From: Bradyrhizobium hereditatis
Lineage (GTDB): Bacteria > Pseudomonadota > Alphaproteobacteria > Rhizobiales > Xanthobacteraceae
Length of the DNA: 64,000 bases
Assembly: GCF_020329435.1 (NCBI RefSeq)
Contig: NZ_JAGKJK010000002.1
Coordinates: 372,001-436,000, forward strand
Direction: 5' to 3'
Shown here: in pieces, positions 52,514-63,727 of the stretch
Layout: every line of letters begins with the position of its first letter
How positions within the stretch are numbered: position 1 is the first letter of the stretch
Notes under the pieces: generated by a model
What the model was told of the DNA's origin: nothing
Databases searched by the model: none
Seen by the model: the letters and a program-made list of their open reading frames with translations, nothing else
Translations under genes and position numbers: made by a program

Positions 52514-54103
52514 CTAGAATACCAGCGCCTTGGCCTGCTTCACCTGAGGCAGCTTCTGCACCTTGGCCAGCACCTCTGGCGGCACAGGGCCGTCGATCTC
52601 GACCAGCGCGATGGCGTCGCCGCCCTGCTTGACGCGACCGAGATGGAAAGTGGCGATGTTGATCTTCGCGTCGCCGAGCAGGCTGGCGAAGCTGCCGATG
52701 AAGCCGGGCTTGTCCTCATTGGTGACATAGATCATCGACTTGCCGAACTCGGCGTCGACGCGGATGCCCTTGATGTCGACCAGCCGCGGCTTGCCGTCGT
52801 GATAGACGGTACCGGACACCGAACGCTCCTGCCGCTCGGTGATGACCGTGACCGTGATCAGGCTTTCATAATCGCTCTGTGCCGCGCGCACGATCTCGTC
52901 GACCACCATGCCGCGCTCCTTCGCGACGACGGGCGCGGAGACCACGTTGACCTCGCCCAGCATCGGCCGCAGCAGGCCCGACAGCACCGCTGAAGTGATC
53001 GCCTTGATCTTCATCCCGGCAACCGCACCCTCATAGGTGATCTGGGTCTTGAGGATCCCGCTCTCGGTGAGCTGGCCGGCGAACGAGCCAAGCTTTTCGG
53101 CAAGCTCGATGAACGGCTTCAGCTTCGGCGCTTCTTCCGCCGTGATCGACGGGAAATTCACCGCGTTCGAGATCGCGCCGGTGAGGAGATAGTCCGACAT
53201 CTGCTCGGCGACCTGCAGTGCCACGTTCTCCTGCGCTTCGGTGGTGGAGGCGCCGAGATGCGGGGTGCAGATCACGTTGGGATGGCCGAACAGCACGTTG
53301 TTCGTCGCCGGCTCCTCGATGAACACGTCGAAGGCGGCGCCCGCGACATGCTTGGAATTCAGCGCATCGACCAGCGCCTGCTCGTCGACCAGACCGCCGC
53401 GGGCGCAATTGATGATGCGCACGCCCTTCTTCATCTTGGCGAGCGCCGCCGCGTCGATGATGTTCCTGGTCTTCTCCGTCAGCGGCGTGTGCAACGTGAT
53501 GAAGTCGGCGCGCTTGAACAATTCGTCCAGCTCGACCTTCTCGACGCCGATGTCCTTGGCGCGCTCCGGTGACAGGAACGGATCGAAGGCGACCACCTTC
53601 ATTTTCAGCCCCTGCGCGCGATCGGCAACGATCGAGCCGATATTGCCGCAGCCGACCACGCCGAGCGTCTTGCCGGTGATCTCGACGCCCATGAAGCGGT
53701 TCTTCTCCCACTTGCCGGCTTGCGTGGAAGCGTCGGCCTGCGGAATTTCACGCGCCAGCGCCAGCATCAACGTAATGGCGTGCTCGGCGGTCGTGATCGA
53801 ATTGCCGAACGGCGTGTTCATCACGATGATGCCCTTGGCGGTCGCCGCGGGTATCTCGATATTGTCGACGCCGATGCCGGCGCGGCCGATCACCTTCAGC
53901 CTCGAAGCCTTGTCGATGATCTTGGCGGTCGCCTTGGTCGCGGAACGGATCGCAAGGCCGTCATAGTCGCCGATGATCTCGGCGAGCTTGTCTTTGTCCT
54001 TGCCGAGATTGGGCTGGAAGTCGACCTCTATGCCGCGATCTTTGAAGATCTGCACCGCGGCGGGAGAGAGCGCGTCGGAAATGAGAACTTTGGGTTTGGA
54101 CAT
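52514..54103 (-). CDS. serA: D-3-phosphoglycerate dehydrogenase
   Basis: First enzyme of serine synthesis: 3-phosphoglycerate + NAD to 3-phosphohydroxypyruvate. The 529-residue long form includes the catalytic domains with GVVGCGNIGSIVADRAQGLK, INCARGGLVDEQALVDAL (catalytic Arg), FIEEPA (Glu) and CTPHLGASTTEAQENVA (His), an intervening domain (AGMKIKAITSAVLSGLLRPM) and a C-terminal ACT domain about 455-529 (NEDKPGFIGSFASLLGDAKI) that may bind serine. serC lies 167 nt upstream on the same strand, with a repeat between. Confidence 0.97.
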   Translation of the reverse strand: MSKPKVLISDALSPAAVQIFKDRGIEVDFQPNLGKDKDKLAEIIGDYDGLAIRSATKATAKIIDKASRLKVIGRAGIGVDNIEIPAATAKGIIVMNTPFGNSITTAEHAITLMLALAREIPQADASTQAGKWEKNRFMGVEITGKTLGVVGCGNIGSIVADRAQGLKMKVVAFDPFLSPERAKDIGVEKVELDELFKRADFITLHTPLTEKTRNIIDAAALAKMKKGVRIINCARGGLVDEQALVDALNSKHVAGAAFDVFIEEPATNNVLFGHPNVICTPHLGASTTEAQENVALQVAEQMSDYLLTGAISNAVNFPSITAEEAPKLKPFIELAEKLGSFAGQLTESGILKTQITYEGAVAGMKIKAITSAVLSGLLRPMLGEVNVVSAPVVAKERGMVVDEIVRAAQSDYESLITVTVITERQERSVSGTVYHDGKPRLVDIKGIRVDAEFGKSMIYVTNEDKPGFIGSFASLLGDAKINIATFHLGRVKQGGDAIALVEIDGPVPPEVLAKVQKLPQVKQAKALVF

Positions 54104-54120
54104 TGGTGTGTTCCTTCACA

Positions 54121-54267
54121 CCTTCCCCTGAAGGGGAAGGTCGGCGCGAAGCGCCGGGATGGGGTGAAGCTGTCGATTGAAATTCGCTGTGCGCCGGGTT
54201 GAGAGACTTTCATCCCACCCCGACGCACCTTTCAGGTGCGTCGACCCTCCCCTCCAGGGGAGGGTCA
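54121..54267. repeat. Intergenic inverted repeat, family G (ccttcccc/gaggggagg type)
   Basis: ccttcccctgaaggggaagg is a hairpin at one end and ccctcccctccaggggaggg at the other; the gcgccgggatggggtgaa and ttcatcccaccccgacgc parts are inverted. Lies between serC and serA. A partial relative occurs at 63646-63690. Confidence 0.75.
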
Positions 54268-54270
54268 GCG

Positions 54271-55443
54271 TCAAGCCGCCTTCGGCAGCGCTGCCTTGGT
54301 CTCGGCGAACGCCCAGTCGATCCATTGCGTCAGCAGCGCGACGTCTGAAGCTTCCACGGTAGCGCCGCACCAGATCCGCAAGCCTGCCGGCGCATCGCGG
54401 TAATAGGCGAAGTCGTAACCGGCGGCTTCCTTCTCGACCAGCGCAACGAGCTTCTTGGAGAACTCGGCCTGCGCGTCAGGGGTCAGCGAGGTGATCGCGG
54501 GATCTGTGAACTTCAGGCACACCGAAGTGTTGGAGCGGGTCGCGGCATCCTTCGCCAGGAAGTCGATCCACGGCGTCTTCGCCTTCCAGTCCGACAGCAC
54601 TTTGGTGTTGGCGTCGGCGCGCGCGATCAGGGCTTTAAGCCCGCCGATCGACTTCGCCCAGTTCAGCGCATCGAGATAGTCCTCGACGCACAGCATCGAC
54701 GGCGTGTTGATGGTCTCGCCCTCGAAGATGCCCTGATTGAGCTTGCCGCCCTTGGTCAGGCGGAAGATTTTTGGCAGCGGCCAGGCCGGCTTGTACGTCT
54801 CAAGCCGCTCCACCGCGCGCGGCGAGAGGATCAGCATGCCATGCGCGGCTTCGCCGCCCAGCGCCTTCTGCCAGGAGAACGTGACCACATCGAGCTTTGC
54901 AAAGTCGAGTGCTTGCGCGAATGCGGCCGAGGTCGCGTCACAAATCGTGAGACCCTGACGATCAGCCTTAATCCAGTCGGCGTTCGGCACGCGCACGCCC
55001 GAGGTGGTGCCGTTCCAGGTGAAGACGATATCGGACGCCGGATCGACCTTGGAGAGATCAGGAAGATCGCCATAGCCGGCATGCAGCTTGGTGACGTCCT
55101 TGAGCTTCAATTCCTTGACGATGTCGCTGACCCAACCTTCGCCGAAGGATTCCCAGGCGATCGTGGTGACGGGGCGCGCACCGAGCAGCGACCACAGCGC
55201 CATTTCGACCGCGCCGGTATCGGACGCGGGCACAATGCCGATCTTGTAGTCATCAGGCACTTCAAGCACTTCACGCGTCAGTTCGATCGCGAGCTTGAGC
55301 TTGGCCTTGCCGAGCTTCGCGCGATGCGAGCGACCGAGGGCTGCGTCCTTGAGATTTTCGGGATTCCAGCCGGGGCGCTTGGCACAGGGGCCGGAGGAGA
55401 AATGCGGCACGTTCGGCCGCGCAGCGGGCTTCGCTACGGTCAT
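54271..55443 (-). CDS. serC: Phosphoserine aminotransferase
   Basis: Second step of serine synthesis, PLP-dependent, 390 residues. Features: [20 protein letters not shown] at the N-terminus, [40 protein letters not shown] and the PLP-Lys segment [20 protein letters not shown], then [20 protein letters not shown]. The length and N-terminus are of the alphaproteobacterial type. A structured leader (see 55444-55505) lies upstream, which may regulate serC and serA. Confidence 0.96.
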   Translation of the reverse strand: MTVAKPAARPNVPHFSSGPCAKRPGWNPENLKDAALGRSHRAKLGKAKLKLAIELTREVLEVPDDYKIGIVPASDTGAVEMALWSLLGARPVTTIAWESFGEGWVSDIVKELKLKDVTKLHAGYGDLPDLSKVDPASDIVFTWNGTTSGVRVPNADWIKADRQGLTICDATSAAFAQALDFAKLDVVTFSWQKALGGEAAHGMLILSPRAVERLETYKPAWPLPKIFRLTKGGKLNQGIFEGETINTPSMLCVEDYLDALNWAKSIGGLKALIARADANTKVLSDWKAKTPWIDFLAKDAATRSNTSVCLKFTDPAITSLTPDAQAEFSKKLVALVEKEAAGYDFAYYRDAPAGLRIWCGATVEASDVALLTQWIDWAFAETKAALPKAA

Positions 55444-55505
55444 GATCTATCCTTCCAGATAGTAAGCCTCCCGTTGGGGGGAGGTGTCCCGCGGCGGTCA
55501 TTAAG
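55444..55505 (-). ncRNA. Candidate serC leader RNA
   Basis: On the minus strand, just before the serC start, the sequence ccgccgcgggacacctcccc is followed by ccaacgggaggctta, giving a cctccc/gggagg stem near the ribosome site. This position and the GCGGGACACC block fit, from memory, the alphaproteobacterial serC motif, a conserved leader with two hairpins. A match to the published covariance model was not made. Confidence 0.5.
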
Positions 55506-55522
55506 GGAATCGTGCCCGATCG

Positions 55523-55717
55523 TCAAGAAACTTCGGGCGTATCACGCCCGATTGATGCGCCCTCGTCCGCGTCACGCGCCGGCTCCTGCTGCAGCAATAC
55601 GGCGGCATCGGTGACCAGTTTGGCGGCTTCCCGTCGGCTCGAGACCTTCAAAACCCTGGCCTCGCCAGCCTGTACGACATATTCACTTCCGACCCGGACA
55701 ATCGAATATTTCTTCAT
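55523..55717 (-). CDS. Small hypothetical protein
   Basis: A 64-residue protein with a beta-strand-rich start (KKYSIVRVGSEYVVQAGEAR) and a helical middle (RREAAKLVTDAAVLLQQE). Looks like a short conserved cytoplasmic protein; no domain is known to me. ggggatttccg precedes the ATG. It lies upstream of the serC leader on the same strand. Confidence 0.65.
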   Translation of the reverse strand: MKKYSIVRVGSEYVVQAGEARVLKVSSRREAAKLVTDAAVLLQQEPARDADEGASIGRDTPEVS

Positions 55718-55890
55718 CGGAAATCCCCAAGCTGCCCAAGCCCCGAGGGAGACGCCGGAATAGCGGAGACGTTCCTGTCCGTAAAATCACGGACGCACGC
55801 GTAGTTTATCGGTTGTTAACCGGATAGTGCAGCGACGACTACCTGAAGGTTTTGTCGCAAAGTCGCTTCAACCGCTGTTGGTGACTTTAT

Positions 55891-55967
55891 TCCGACGCGT
55901 TTCCTTTACCGAAACCGGTTTCCACCCATGGGTCAAGCCGAGGGCAGGCTTCGCTCGAAAACGCTAC
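55891..55967. repeat. Intergenic repeat, family E (second copy)
   Basis: acgcgtttcctttaccgaaa and cttcgctcgaaaacgct; related to 46720-46768. It lies between the small gene and the GNAT gene. Confidence 0.55.
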
Positions 55968-55972
55968 GGCGA

Positions 55973-56443
55973 TCAAAAGCGCAACGTCATGCCGACATGA
56001 TTGCGCGCAAAGCCCAATCGCTCGTAAAATCGCTGCGCATCGACACGGGTATGATGCGTCAGTAGTTCGACGAGCTTGCATCCGTTCGCCCGCGCTTCTG
56101 CGACCGCCCACTGCACTAACTGCTCGCCGATGCCCCGGCTGCGGCAATGGCTGGCGACGCGGACATCCTCGATCAGGCCGCGCGAGGCGCCCTGCGAGCT
56201 CAGGCCCGGCAGAACGCAGAGCTGCAGGCATCCGACCACGGCGCCCTCGCCGTCCTCGGCAACGACAAGCTGGATATTCGGGTCGCGCTCGATCCTCTCG
56301 AACGCCGCGAAATAGCGTTGCGGCAGCGGATCTTCGATCCGCTCGCGCGGCCCGCCAAGCGGATCGTCTGCCAGCATGGCGATGATGGCGCCGATGTCCT
56401 CGCGGCGCGCGCGGCGGATGGTGGCCTTCGCAGTATCAGCCAT
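55973..56443 (-). CDS. GNAT-family N-acetyltransferase
   Basis: A 156-residue acetyltransferase: N-terminal TIRRARREDIGAIIAMLADD, VVGCLQLCVLPGLSSQGASR, the acetyl-CoA motif A RSRGIGEQLVQWAVAEARAN and C-terminal DAQRFYERLGFARNHVGM. Acceptor unknown. It ends a unit whose first gene is the GST-family gene 17 nt upstream. Confidence 0.9.
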   Translation of the reverse strand: MADTAKATIRRARREDIGAIIAMLADDPLGGPRERIEDPLPQRYFAAFERIERDPNIQLVVAEDGEGAVVGCLQLCVLPGLSSQGASRGLIEDVRVASHCRSRGIGEQLVQWAVAEARANGCKLVELLTHHTRVDAQRFYERLGFARNHVGMTLRF

Positions 56444-56460
56444 GATGCATTCCGGTGAAG

Positions 56461-57051
56461 TCAGCGCGCCGGCGGCAGCCCAAGGAATTTTTCGCTCTCG
56501 CCGATCCAGCGGCGAACCGCGGCATAGTCACCGAGATCGAAGCCGCCCTCATGCGCCACGCGCGTATAGGCCAAAAGCGATATGTCGGCGAGCGTGATCG
56601 CGCCGCCAGCCAGAAACGGCGTGATGGCGAGCTGGTGCTCCACCCGTGCCAGCGCCGCATAGCCGCGCCTGACCTTCTCGGGATCGAGGTCGGAAGCCGG
56701 CTTCTTCAGATAGAACATCTGGAAGCGGCACACCGCGATATAGGGCTCGTGGCTGTACTGTTCCCAGAACAGCCACTCGTCCATCTTCGCCTGCGCAAAC
56801 GCATCCGAAGGGATCAGGCTGGAGCCACGGGCAAGATAGCGGATGATCGCATTGGACTGCGCCAGCGTGCGGCCGTCATCGAGCTCGATCGTCGGCACCT
56901 GACCGGCGCTGTTGAGCTTGAGAAATTCCGCGGTCCGCGTCTCGCCCTTGAGGGTATCGATCGCGATCCAGGTGTAGGGCAGCGCGAGATGATCGCACAC
57001 CCACTTCACCTTCAGACAATTGCCGGAATTGGTGTCGCCGTAGACTTTCAT
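56461..57051 (-). CDS. Glutathione S-transferase family protein
   Basis: A 196-residue protein with an N-terminal thioredoxin-like domain (KVYGDTNSGNCLKVKWVCDH, GQVPTIELDDGRTLAQSNAI) and a helical C-terminal domain about 85-196 (AGGAITLADISLLAYTRVAH). Ser/Cys in NSGNC near residue 10 are candidate glutathione-activating residues. ATG at 57051 begins the fold; the frame upstream is open but not conserved. It is upstream of, and probably co-transcribed with, the GNAT gene. Confidence 0.9.
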   Translation of the reverse strand: MKVYGDTNSGNCLKVKWVCDHLALPYTWIAIDTLKGETRTAEFLKLNSAGQVPTIELDDGRTLAQSNAIIRYLARGSSLIPSDAFAQAKMDEWLFWEQYSHEPYIAVCRFQMFYLKKPASDLDPEKVRRGYAALARVEHQLAITPFLAGGAITLADISLLAYTRVAHEGGFDLGDYAAVRRWIGESEKFLGLPPAR

Positions 57052-57133
57052 GTGCCGCCCTCGTTCCGGCGACAGTGCAACAGGCGGCGGCCAATCTGTC
57101 AACGGCGCCCCGCATCGGGGCGCCGCGGCAGGA

Positions 57134-57892
57134 TCAGAACTTGTAGCCGAGGCCGAGGCGGACGGTGTTGATGTTGGATTCGATATCCGACGTCACCCGC
57201 CGATATTCGTATTCGGCGCGCATGAAGAGACCGGCGACCAGCATCACATCGACGCCTGCGCCTGCGCTGTAGCCGTAGACCAGCTTCGTCTTGCTGGCCG
57301 AGTCGACCGGCGTCATCACCGGCGGCGGGCCCGCCGACACGGTGCGATCAACCGTCTGGCTGCCGAAGCCGGTGCCGACAAACGCATAAGGCAGAAAGCA
57401 TCCCATCACGTATCCACCGCGGATACGCAGCGATCCGAAGTCGGAGAGTTTCACGACCGCAGTGGAATGAGTCATGCTCCGCACCGTGACCAAATCGGGC
57501 TCATAGCGTATCCCGACCGATTCCGAAATCGAGCGGAATCCGTCATGGATGTAATTCCCTTCCACGCCGAGAACCACGTCATCCCATTGCGTGTTGTAGC
57601 CGAAAAAGCCGCCGAAGCCGGTGCGGCTGTCGTGGGCGTTGGGCAGCGGCTGCCAGAGGTAGCTAACGCCGGCCGGCGGAATGAAAGTCGATTGCAGATC
57701 GCTGTTGGCACCGGACGCCACCTTGGAGGTAACCGAGCCGTAGCTCACCTGGCCACCGACATAGAAGCCCTGCCAGTTGACCGGGGCGCTGCTCAGGCCT
57801 TCGGTGACACTGCCGCGGAGAAACGGCATGTCGGCGGCTTGCGCGCCGGTCACAGCTCCACACACCAACGCCACAGCCAAGAATCGACGCAT
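57134..57892 (-). CDS. Outer-membrane beta-barrel protein
   Basis: A 252-residue protein: signal peptide about 1-20 (VTGAQA before ADMPF) and an eight-strand-type barrel with VNWQGFYVGGQVSYGS near the start and EYRRVTSDIESNINTVRLGL ending in GYKF (C-terminal Phe, typical for barrel insertion). Related to the rhizobial Omp25/Omp31-type proteins. Function unknown, structural or surface. Preceded on the same strand by another barrel gene about 210 nt away. Confidence 0.85.
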   Translation of the reverse strand: MRRFLAVALVCGAVTGAQAADMPFLRGSVTEGLSSAPVNWQGFYVGGQVSYGSVTSKVASGANSDLQSTFIPPAGVSYLWQPLPNAHDSRTGFGGFFGYNTQWDDVVLGVEGNYIHDGFRSISESVGIRYEPDLVTVRSMTHSTAVVKLSDFGSLRIRGGYVMGCFLPYAFVGTGFGSQTVDRTVSAGPPPVMTPVDSASKTKLVYGYSAGAGVDVMLVAGLFMRAEYEYRRVTSDIESNINTVRLGLGYKF

Positions 57893-58037
57893 CGCAACGC
57901 TCCATCAGCACACCCTGAACTTGCGTTGATCATCGCCTGTTAACCTTAACCAATCGTTGTCGCGTGCACCGATTGGACGCAATCTTGCCTAAAAGCCGGC
58001 AACATTTTTCCGCGAGCCGCGCGGCTCGTGCATCGCT

Positions 58038-58074
58038 TGCGAAAAGCAAACGGCGCGGGAGACCCCGCGCCGTT
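58038..58074 (-). terminator. Rho-independent terminator after the barrel gene
   Basis: Perfect 11-bp stem with aacggcgcggg / cccgcgccgtt and loop agac (reading the plus strand). On the minus strand the stem is followed by tgcttttc. It lies about 30 nt after the 58104-58931 gene. Confidence 0.75.
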
Positions 58075-58103
58075 CGGCAACCGTTAACGAATGGAAGTCG
58101 CAA

Positions 58104-58931
58104 TTAACCTTTGCGCACCAGCGGCGGCGGCGCATAGACCTGCGGGCTGGTCAGATCCCAGCGCACGCCGAGCTTCAGGTCGTGCGAGGTGATGTTCTTG
58201 AAGGTCATCGGGTTATTGATGTTGTTGGTGCCATCGAAGGTGCGGAGATCGCCGGTCATGCCGTCACCCATATCGAGATAGCGATAGGCGAGTTCGACGG
58301 TGAAGTTCGGCGTGACCTTGTAGGCGAGACCGGCATGCACGGCCCAGGCGAAATTCCACTGCGCGAAGCTGTCGCCATAGGCGAGACCCGGCAGCGCACC
58401 GCCGCCATTGTTGGCAATGCTCTGATCGGTGAATCCGTTGATCGCAACTCGCGCGCCGCCGACGCCGGCGCCGATGAACGGCGTGATGCACCACCAGGTG
58501 CCGAGATCGACATAGGCGTTGGCAAGAACGACCCACTCGTTCTTGGTGGCGTGATAGGTATCGGTGCCGACGCCGCCGACATAGGTGATGCGGTCGGTGC
58601 CGAAGAACTGTGAATTGCCGCGGTACTCACCGGTGACGTCGGCGCGGAACCAGTTGTTGAACTTGTAACCGACGCCGAGGCCGAAGATGCCGGCGGTGTT
58701 GAAGTTGTTATTCTGCACCGACGACGTAAGCGTGGCATCGAGCGCGTTGTTCAGACGGTCGACGCGCTGATTGGAGAAGCCGATGTCGCCGCGCAGATAC
58801 CAGCCGCCGAAATCCTCGACTACCGGAGCCGGCGCATATGGAGGAGGCGCAATGGCCATGTCGGCAGCAAACGCTGCCGAGGACAACAAAGTGGCCGCAC
58901 CGGCGGCAATGAAAGACTTAACGCTACGCAT
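58104..58931 (-). CDS. Outer-membrane beta-barrel protein (Omp25/Omp31-like)
   Basis: A 275-residue protein with a signal peptide (about 1-23, SSAAFA before ADMAIAPPP), a short Pro-rich stretch and the barrel: FGGWYLRGDIGFSNQRVDRL, VGYKFNNWFRADVTGEYRGN and FTVELAYRYLDMGDG, TSHDLKLGVRWDL. Porin-like surface proteins of this kind are common in Bradyrhizobium. ATG at 58931 with aagga upstream fits the signal peptide. Confidence 0.88.
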   Translation of the reverse strand: MRSVKSFIAAGAATLLSSAAFAADMAIAPPPYAPAPVVEDFGGWYLRGDIGFSNQRVDRLNNALDATLTSSVQNNNFNTAGIFGLGVGYKFNNWFRADVTGEYRGNSQFFGTDRITYVGGVGTDTYHATKNEWVVLANAYVDLGTWWCITPFIGAGVGGARVAINGFTDQSIANNGGGALPGLAYGDSFAQWNFAWAVHAGLAYKVTPNFTVELAYRYLDMGDGMTGDLRTFDGTNNINNPMTFKNITSHDLKLGVRWDLTSPQVYAPPPLVRKG

Positions 58932-59157
58932 TGGCTTCGTCCTTTGTCCGGTGAGGCTGACTGCAAACGGGCCCCACTTCAAAAACTCACGGACGGACGA
59001 TCGCATTAAATGCTTAAGCGGCGCTTAACCCTAATTTTTAAGGTTGACAATCTCTGACTTTTTTCGCGATGCCGTTTTCGGCGCGAGTCGAAATGCATTC
59101 GCAACACATGATAAATCAGCGGACGCCGCCATACGTCCTAACGATGTGTTGATGAAG

Positions 59158-59232
59158 AGCGAGTGGCGAATAGCGAGTGGAGAAGCACCTCGTTTCTTGT
59201 GCGCTACTCGCCACTCCCTATTCGCTACTCGC
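59158..59232. repeat. Intergenic repeat (gagtggcgaat type) reaching into the MFS gene end
   Basis: agcgagtggcgaatagcgag and cgctactcgccactccctat / tcgctactcgcc form imperfect inverted arms. The last few codons and stop of the MFS gene fall inside it. Confidence 0.6.
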
Positions 59233-60495
59233 CGGCCGAATCTTCGGCAGGAAGACTGCGAGCAGACCGAGCGCCGGCAGGAACGCGCAGAGGTGATAGA
59301 CGAACGCAATGCCGGTATGGTCGGCGAGCTTGCCGAGCACGGCTGCGCCAAGTCCGCCGATGCCGAACGCGACGCCAAAGAACACGCCCGAGATCATGCC
59401 GAAGCGATGCGGCATCAATTCCTGCGCGAACACGATGATCGAGGACGTCGCCGAGGAAATGATCAGGCCGATGAACACCGTCAGCACGGCGCTGCCGACG
59501 AGGCCGACGTAGGGCAGCGCCAGCGTGAACGGCAGCGCGCCTGCTATCGAGAACCAGATGACGTATTTGCGCCCGAAGCGATCGCCGAGCGGCCCGCCGA
59601 AGAATGCGCCCGCCGCATTGGCGGCGAGAAACAGGAAGAGGTAGAGCTGGGCTGCCTGCGTCGACACCTGAAACTTGTCGATCAGATAGAAGATGTAATA
59701 GCTCGACAGGCTCGACACGTAGAGCTGTTTCGAGAACAGCAGTGCCACCAAGACCGCGAGTGCGATTTTGACGCGCCGGGAATCCGGCAGGCCCGGATGC
59801 CGTTCCACCGCAGCCGATTTCTTCGTAGCGATCTGCGGCTTGTACCAGACGCCAATGCGCCACAGGATCACGATCGCCAGAAACGCGATCGACGAGAACC
59901 AGGCGATCGACGGCTGTCCGAACGGCACCACGATCAGCGCCGCCAGCACCGGCCCCATCGAAGTGCCGAAACTGCCGCCGAGTTGAAACACCGATTGCGC
60001 CATGCCGTAGCGGCCGCCGGACGCAAGCCGCGCGATCCGCGCCGATTCCGGATGAAATACGGCAGAGCCAAGCCCGACCAGCGCCGCCGCGATCAGGATG
60101 ATCGGATAGAGATGCGCGACGCTGAGCAGCAGGAGGCCGACGACGGTGAAGCCCATGCCAATCGCCAGCGAGAACGGCTGCGCCTTCTTGTCGGTGAAGT
60201 GCCCGACCACCGGCTGCAGCAGCGACGCCGTGAACTGGAACGCCAGTGTGATCATTCCGATCTGCGCGTAGTCGAGCGCGTAAGCATCCTTCAGGATCGG
60301 ATAGACCGAGGCGATCAACGACTGCATGGTGTCGTTGAGAAAATGCGAGAAGCTAATTCCGGCGAGCACGACATAGGCCGGCCCCGCGGCGGCCGTCTTG
60401 GCGGCCATGCTGACGTCCGCCACCACCACCGGCGCGGTCTCTGTTTCTTCCGGCACGATGACGGGCTTGTTCAACGGCGGATTCCCAAAAAGCAT
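59218..60495 (-). CDS. MFS transporter, fosmidomycin-resistance (Fsr)-like
   Basis: A 425-residue twelve-helix MFS protein: AGISFSHFLNDTMQSLIASV and YPILKDAYALDYAQIGMITL, GLGSAVFHPESARIARLASG, LGGSFGTSMGPVLAALIV and GPLGDRFGRKYVIWFSIAGA. HFLNDT...YP and FHPE match the Fsr/YfiS-like branch. Substrate unknown; drug or metabolite export. ATG at 60495 is used. It lies 125 nt after glmM on the same strand. Confidence 0.88.
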   Translation of the reverse strand: MLFGNPPLNKPVIVPEETETAPVVVADVSMAAKTAAAGPAYVVLAGISFSHFLNDTMQSLIASVYPILKDAYALDYAQIGMITLAFQFTASLLQPVVGHFTDKKAQPFSLAIGMGFTVVGLLLLSVAHLYPIILIAAALVGLGSAVFHPESARIARLASGGRYGMAQSVFQLGGSFGTSMGPVLAALIVVPFGQPSIAWFSSIAFLAIVILWRIGVWYKPQIATKKSAAVERHPGLPDSRRVKIALAVLVALLFSKQLYVSSLSSYYIFYLIDKFQVSTQAAQLYLFLFLAANAAGAFFGGPLGDRFGRKYVIWFSIAGALPFTLALPYVGLVGSAVLTVFIGLIISSATSSIIVFAQELMPHRFGMISGVFFGVAFGIGGLGAAVLGKLADHTGIAFVYHLCAFLPALGLLAVFLPKIRPASSE

Positions 60496-60620
60496 TCGCA
60501 GCAGGCAATGCTGCTTTCTACGCCGCACGCGCCGTTGCGACCAGCATCAATGGCCGATGGCTGCGATGCGCTACTGCGCACCGCCGATCAGCAGTTCTGC
60601 GTCGTCAGGATAAATCGCGC

Positions 60621-61967
60621 TTATGCCGCCGCGGCGTGACCAAGCGCGTTGACGATCTGGTCGACGACTTCCTCGACCAGATCGCGATCGTCGCCCTCGC
60701 CCATCACGCGGATCACGGGTTCGGTGCCGGACGAACGGACCAGAAGGCGGCCGTGACCGTTCAGGCGGTTCTCGCCGTCTGATATCGCCGACTTCACCTC
60801 GGCATTGTCGAGCGGCTTGCCGCTGCGATAGCGCACGTTCTTCAGGATCTGCGGCAGCGGATCGAAGCGGTGGCAAACTTCAGAGACCGGACGCCGCAGT
60901 TTCTGCACCACGGCCAGCACCTGCAGCGCGGCTACGAAACCGTCGCCCGTCGTGGCGTAATCGGAGAGAATGATATGGCCGGAGGGTTCGCCGCCGAGAT
61001 TGTAGCCCTGCGCGAGCATCTGCTCGAGCACATAGCGGTCGCCGACCGGCGTGCGCACCATGCCGAGGCCCTGCCCCTGAAGAAAACGCTCGAGCCCGAG
61101 GTTGGACATCACGGTGGTGACGATGCCGGGCTTGGCAAGACGGCCTTCTTCGTTCCAGCTCTGCGCGATCACGGCGAGCAACTGGTCGCCGTCGACGACA
61201 TGGCCGCGCTCATCAACCAGGATGACGCGATCGGCGTCGCCGTCGAGCGCAATTCCGATATCGGCGCGCATCTCGCGCACCTTCTTGGCAAGCATCTCCG
61301 GCGAGGTCGAGCCGCATTCCTTGTTGATGTTGAAGCCGTCGGGTTCGACGCCGATCGCGATGACATCAGCACCCAATTCCCACAGCGCTTCCGGCACCAC
61401 CTTGTAGGCGGCGCCGTGCGCGCAATCGATCACAACGCGCAGGCCGTCGAGCGACAGCTCGCGCGGCAGCGTGCGCTTGGCAAATTCAATGTAGCGGTCG
61501 TGGACGCCGTCGATGCGGCGGGCGCGGCCGAGGCTGGCGCTCTGCGCCAGGCGGCGCTCGATCGGCTCGTCGAGCAGCTGCTCGATCTGCATTTCGACTT
61601 CGTCGGAAAGCTTGAAGCCCTGCGGGCCGAACAGTTTGATGCCGTTGTCCTCGAACAGATTATGCGAGGCCGAAATCATGACGCCGAGATCGGCGCGCAT
61701 CGACTTGGTCAGCATCGCGACCGCCGGCGTCGGCATCGGGCCGAGCAGCAGCACATCCATGCCGACCGAGGTGAAGCCGGCCACCATGGCGTATTCGATC
61801 ATGTAGCCGGAGAGCCGCGTGTCCTTGCCGATCACGACGCGGTGGCGATGATCGCCGCGATGGAACACCAGGCCGGCCGCCTGCCCCACCTTGAGCGCGA
61901 GCTCCGGCGTAATCAAACCATTGGCGCGGCCCCGAATTCCGTCGGTACCGAAATATTTGCGGCTCAT
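60621..61967 (-). CDS. glmM: Phosphoglucosamine mutase
   Basis: Converts glucosamine-6-phosphate to glucosamine-1-phosphate for peptidoglycan and LPS. The 448-residue protein has [12 protein letters not shown] near the start, the phosphoserine loop GVMISASHN with Ser101, the metal loop [16 protein letters not shown] and the sugar loop [19 protein letters not shown], ending with [18 protein letters not shown] at 61967 (SRKYFG) is preferred to 61982. The MFS gene lies downstream. Confidence 0.97.
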   Translation of the reverse strand: MSRKYFGTDGIRGRANGLITPELALKVGQAAGLVFHRGDHRHRVVIGKDTRLSGYMIEYAMVAGFTSVGMDVLLLGPMPTPAVAMLTKSMRADLGVMISASHNLFEDNGIKLFGPQGFKLSDEVEMQIEQLLDEPIERRLAQSASLGRARRIDGVHDRYIEFAKRTLPRELSLDGLRVVIDCAHGAAYKVVPEALWELGADVIAIGVEPDGFNINKECGSTSPEMLAKKVREMRADIGIALDGDADRVILVDERGHVVDGDQLLAVIAQSWNEEGRLAKPGIVTTVMSNLGLERFLQGQGLGMVRTPVGDRYVLEQMLAQGYNLGGEPSGHIILSDYATTGDGFVAALQVLAVVQKLRRPVSEVCHRFDPLPQILKNVRYRSGKPLDNAEVKSAISDGENRLNGHGRLLVRSSGTEPVIRVMGEGDDRDLVEEVVDQIVNALGHAAAA

Positions 61968-62184
61968 ATAACCCCCAGCCATTCCAGGTCTTCTTCAGGC
62001 CACATGGCCACGAATCCCCGAACACCCACCCATCGTAGCGTGCAGCGTGGTTATAGTCTCTCGGCCGCCAAGATGGCTTCAAAAAATATGATGAATCATT
62101 ACGGCCAGAAGCGGCCGCGGTTGTCACCTAACCATTTGGTATGAGTGGACATTTCCCTAGAACGGCGGCGGCCGCTCCCGCCCG

Positions 62185-63612
<1,428 letters not shown>

Positions 63613-63645
63613 TCATCCGTCGTCCCGGAGAGGCGAGGCTTTCCT

Positions 63646-63690
63646 TTCGCCCTCCCCTGGAGGGGCTCTCCAGGGGGGTGGACTTCACGG
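63646..63690. repeat. Partial repeat related to family G
   Basis: ccctcccctggaggggctct ccaggggggtgg is a short hairpin resembling the right end of 54121-54267. Lies after lldD. Confidence 0.5.
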
Positions 63691-63727
63691 CTAGCATTGC
63701 ACGCAACGGGAGAGGGTAAGCAGCGCG

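Noticed and set aside
59044..60639. Long plus-strand frame opposite the MFS gene
   Set aside because: Composition is very rich in Arg/Glu/Gln and no domain is seen; the MFS frame on the other strand is conserved.
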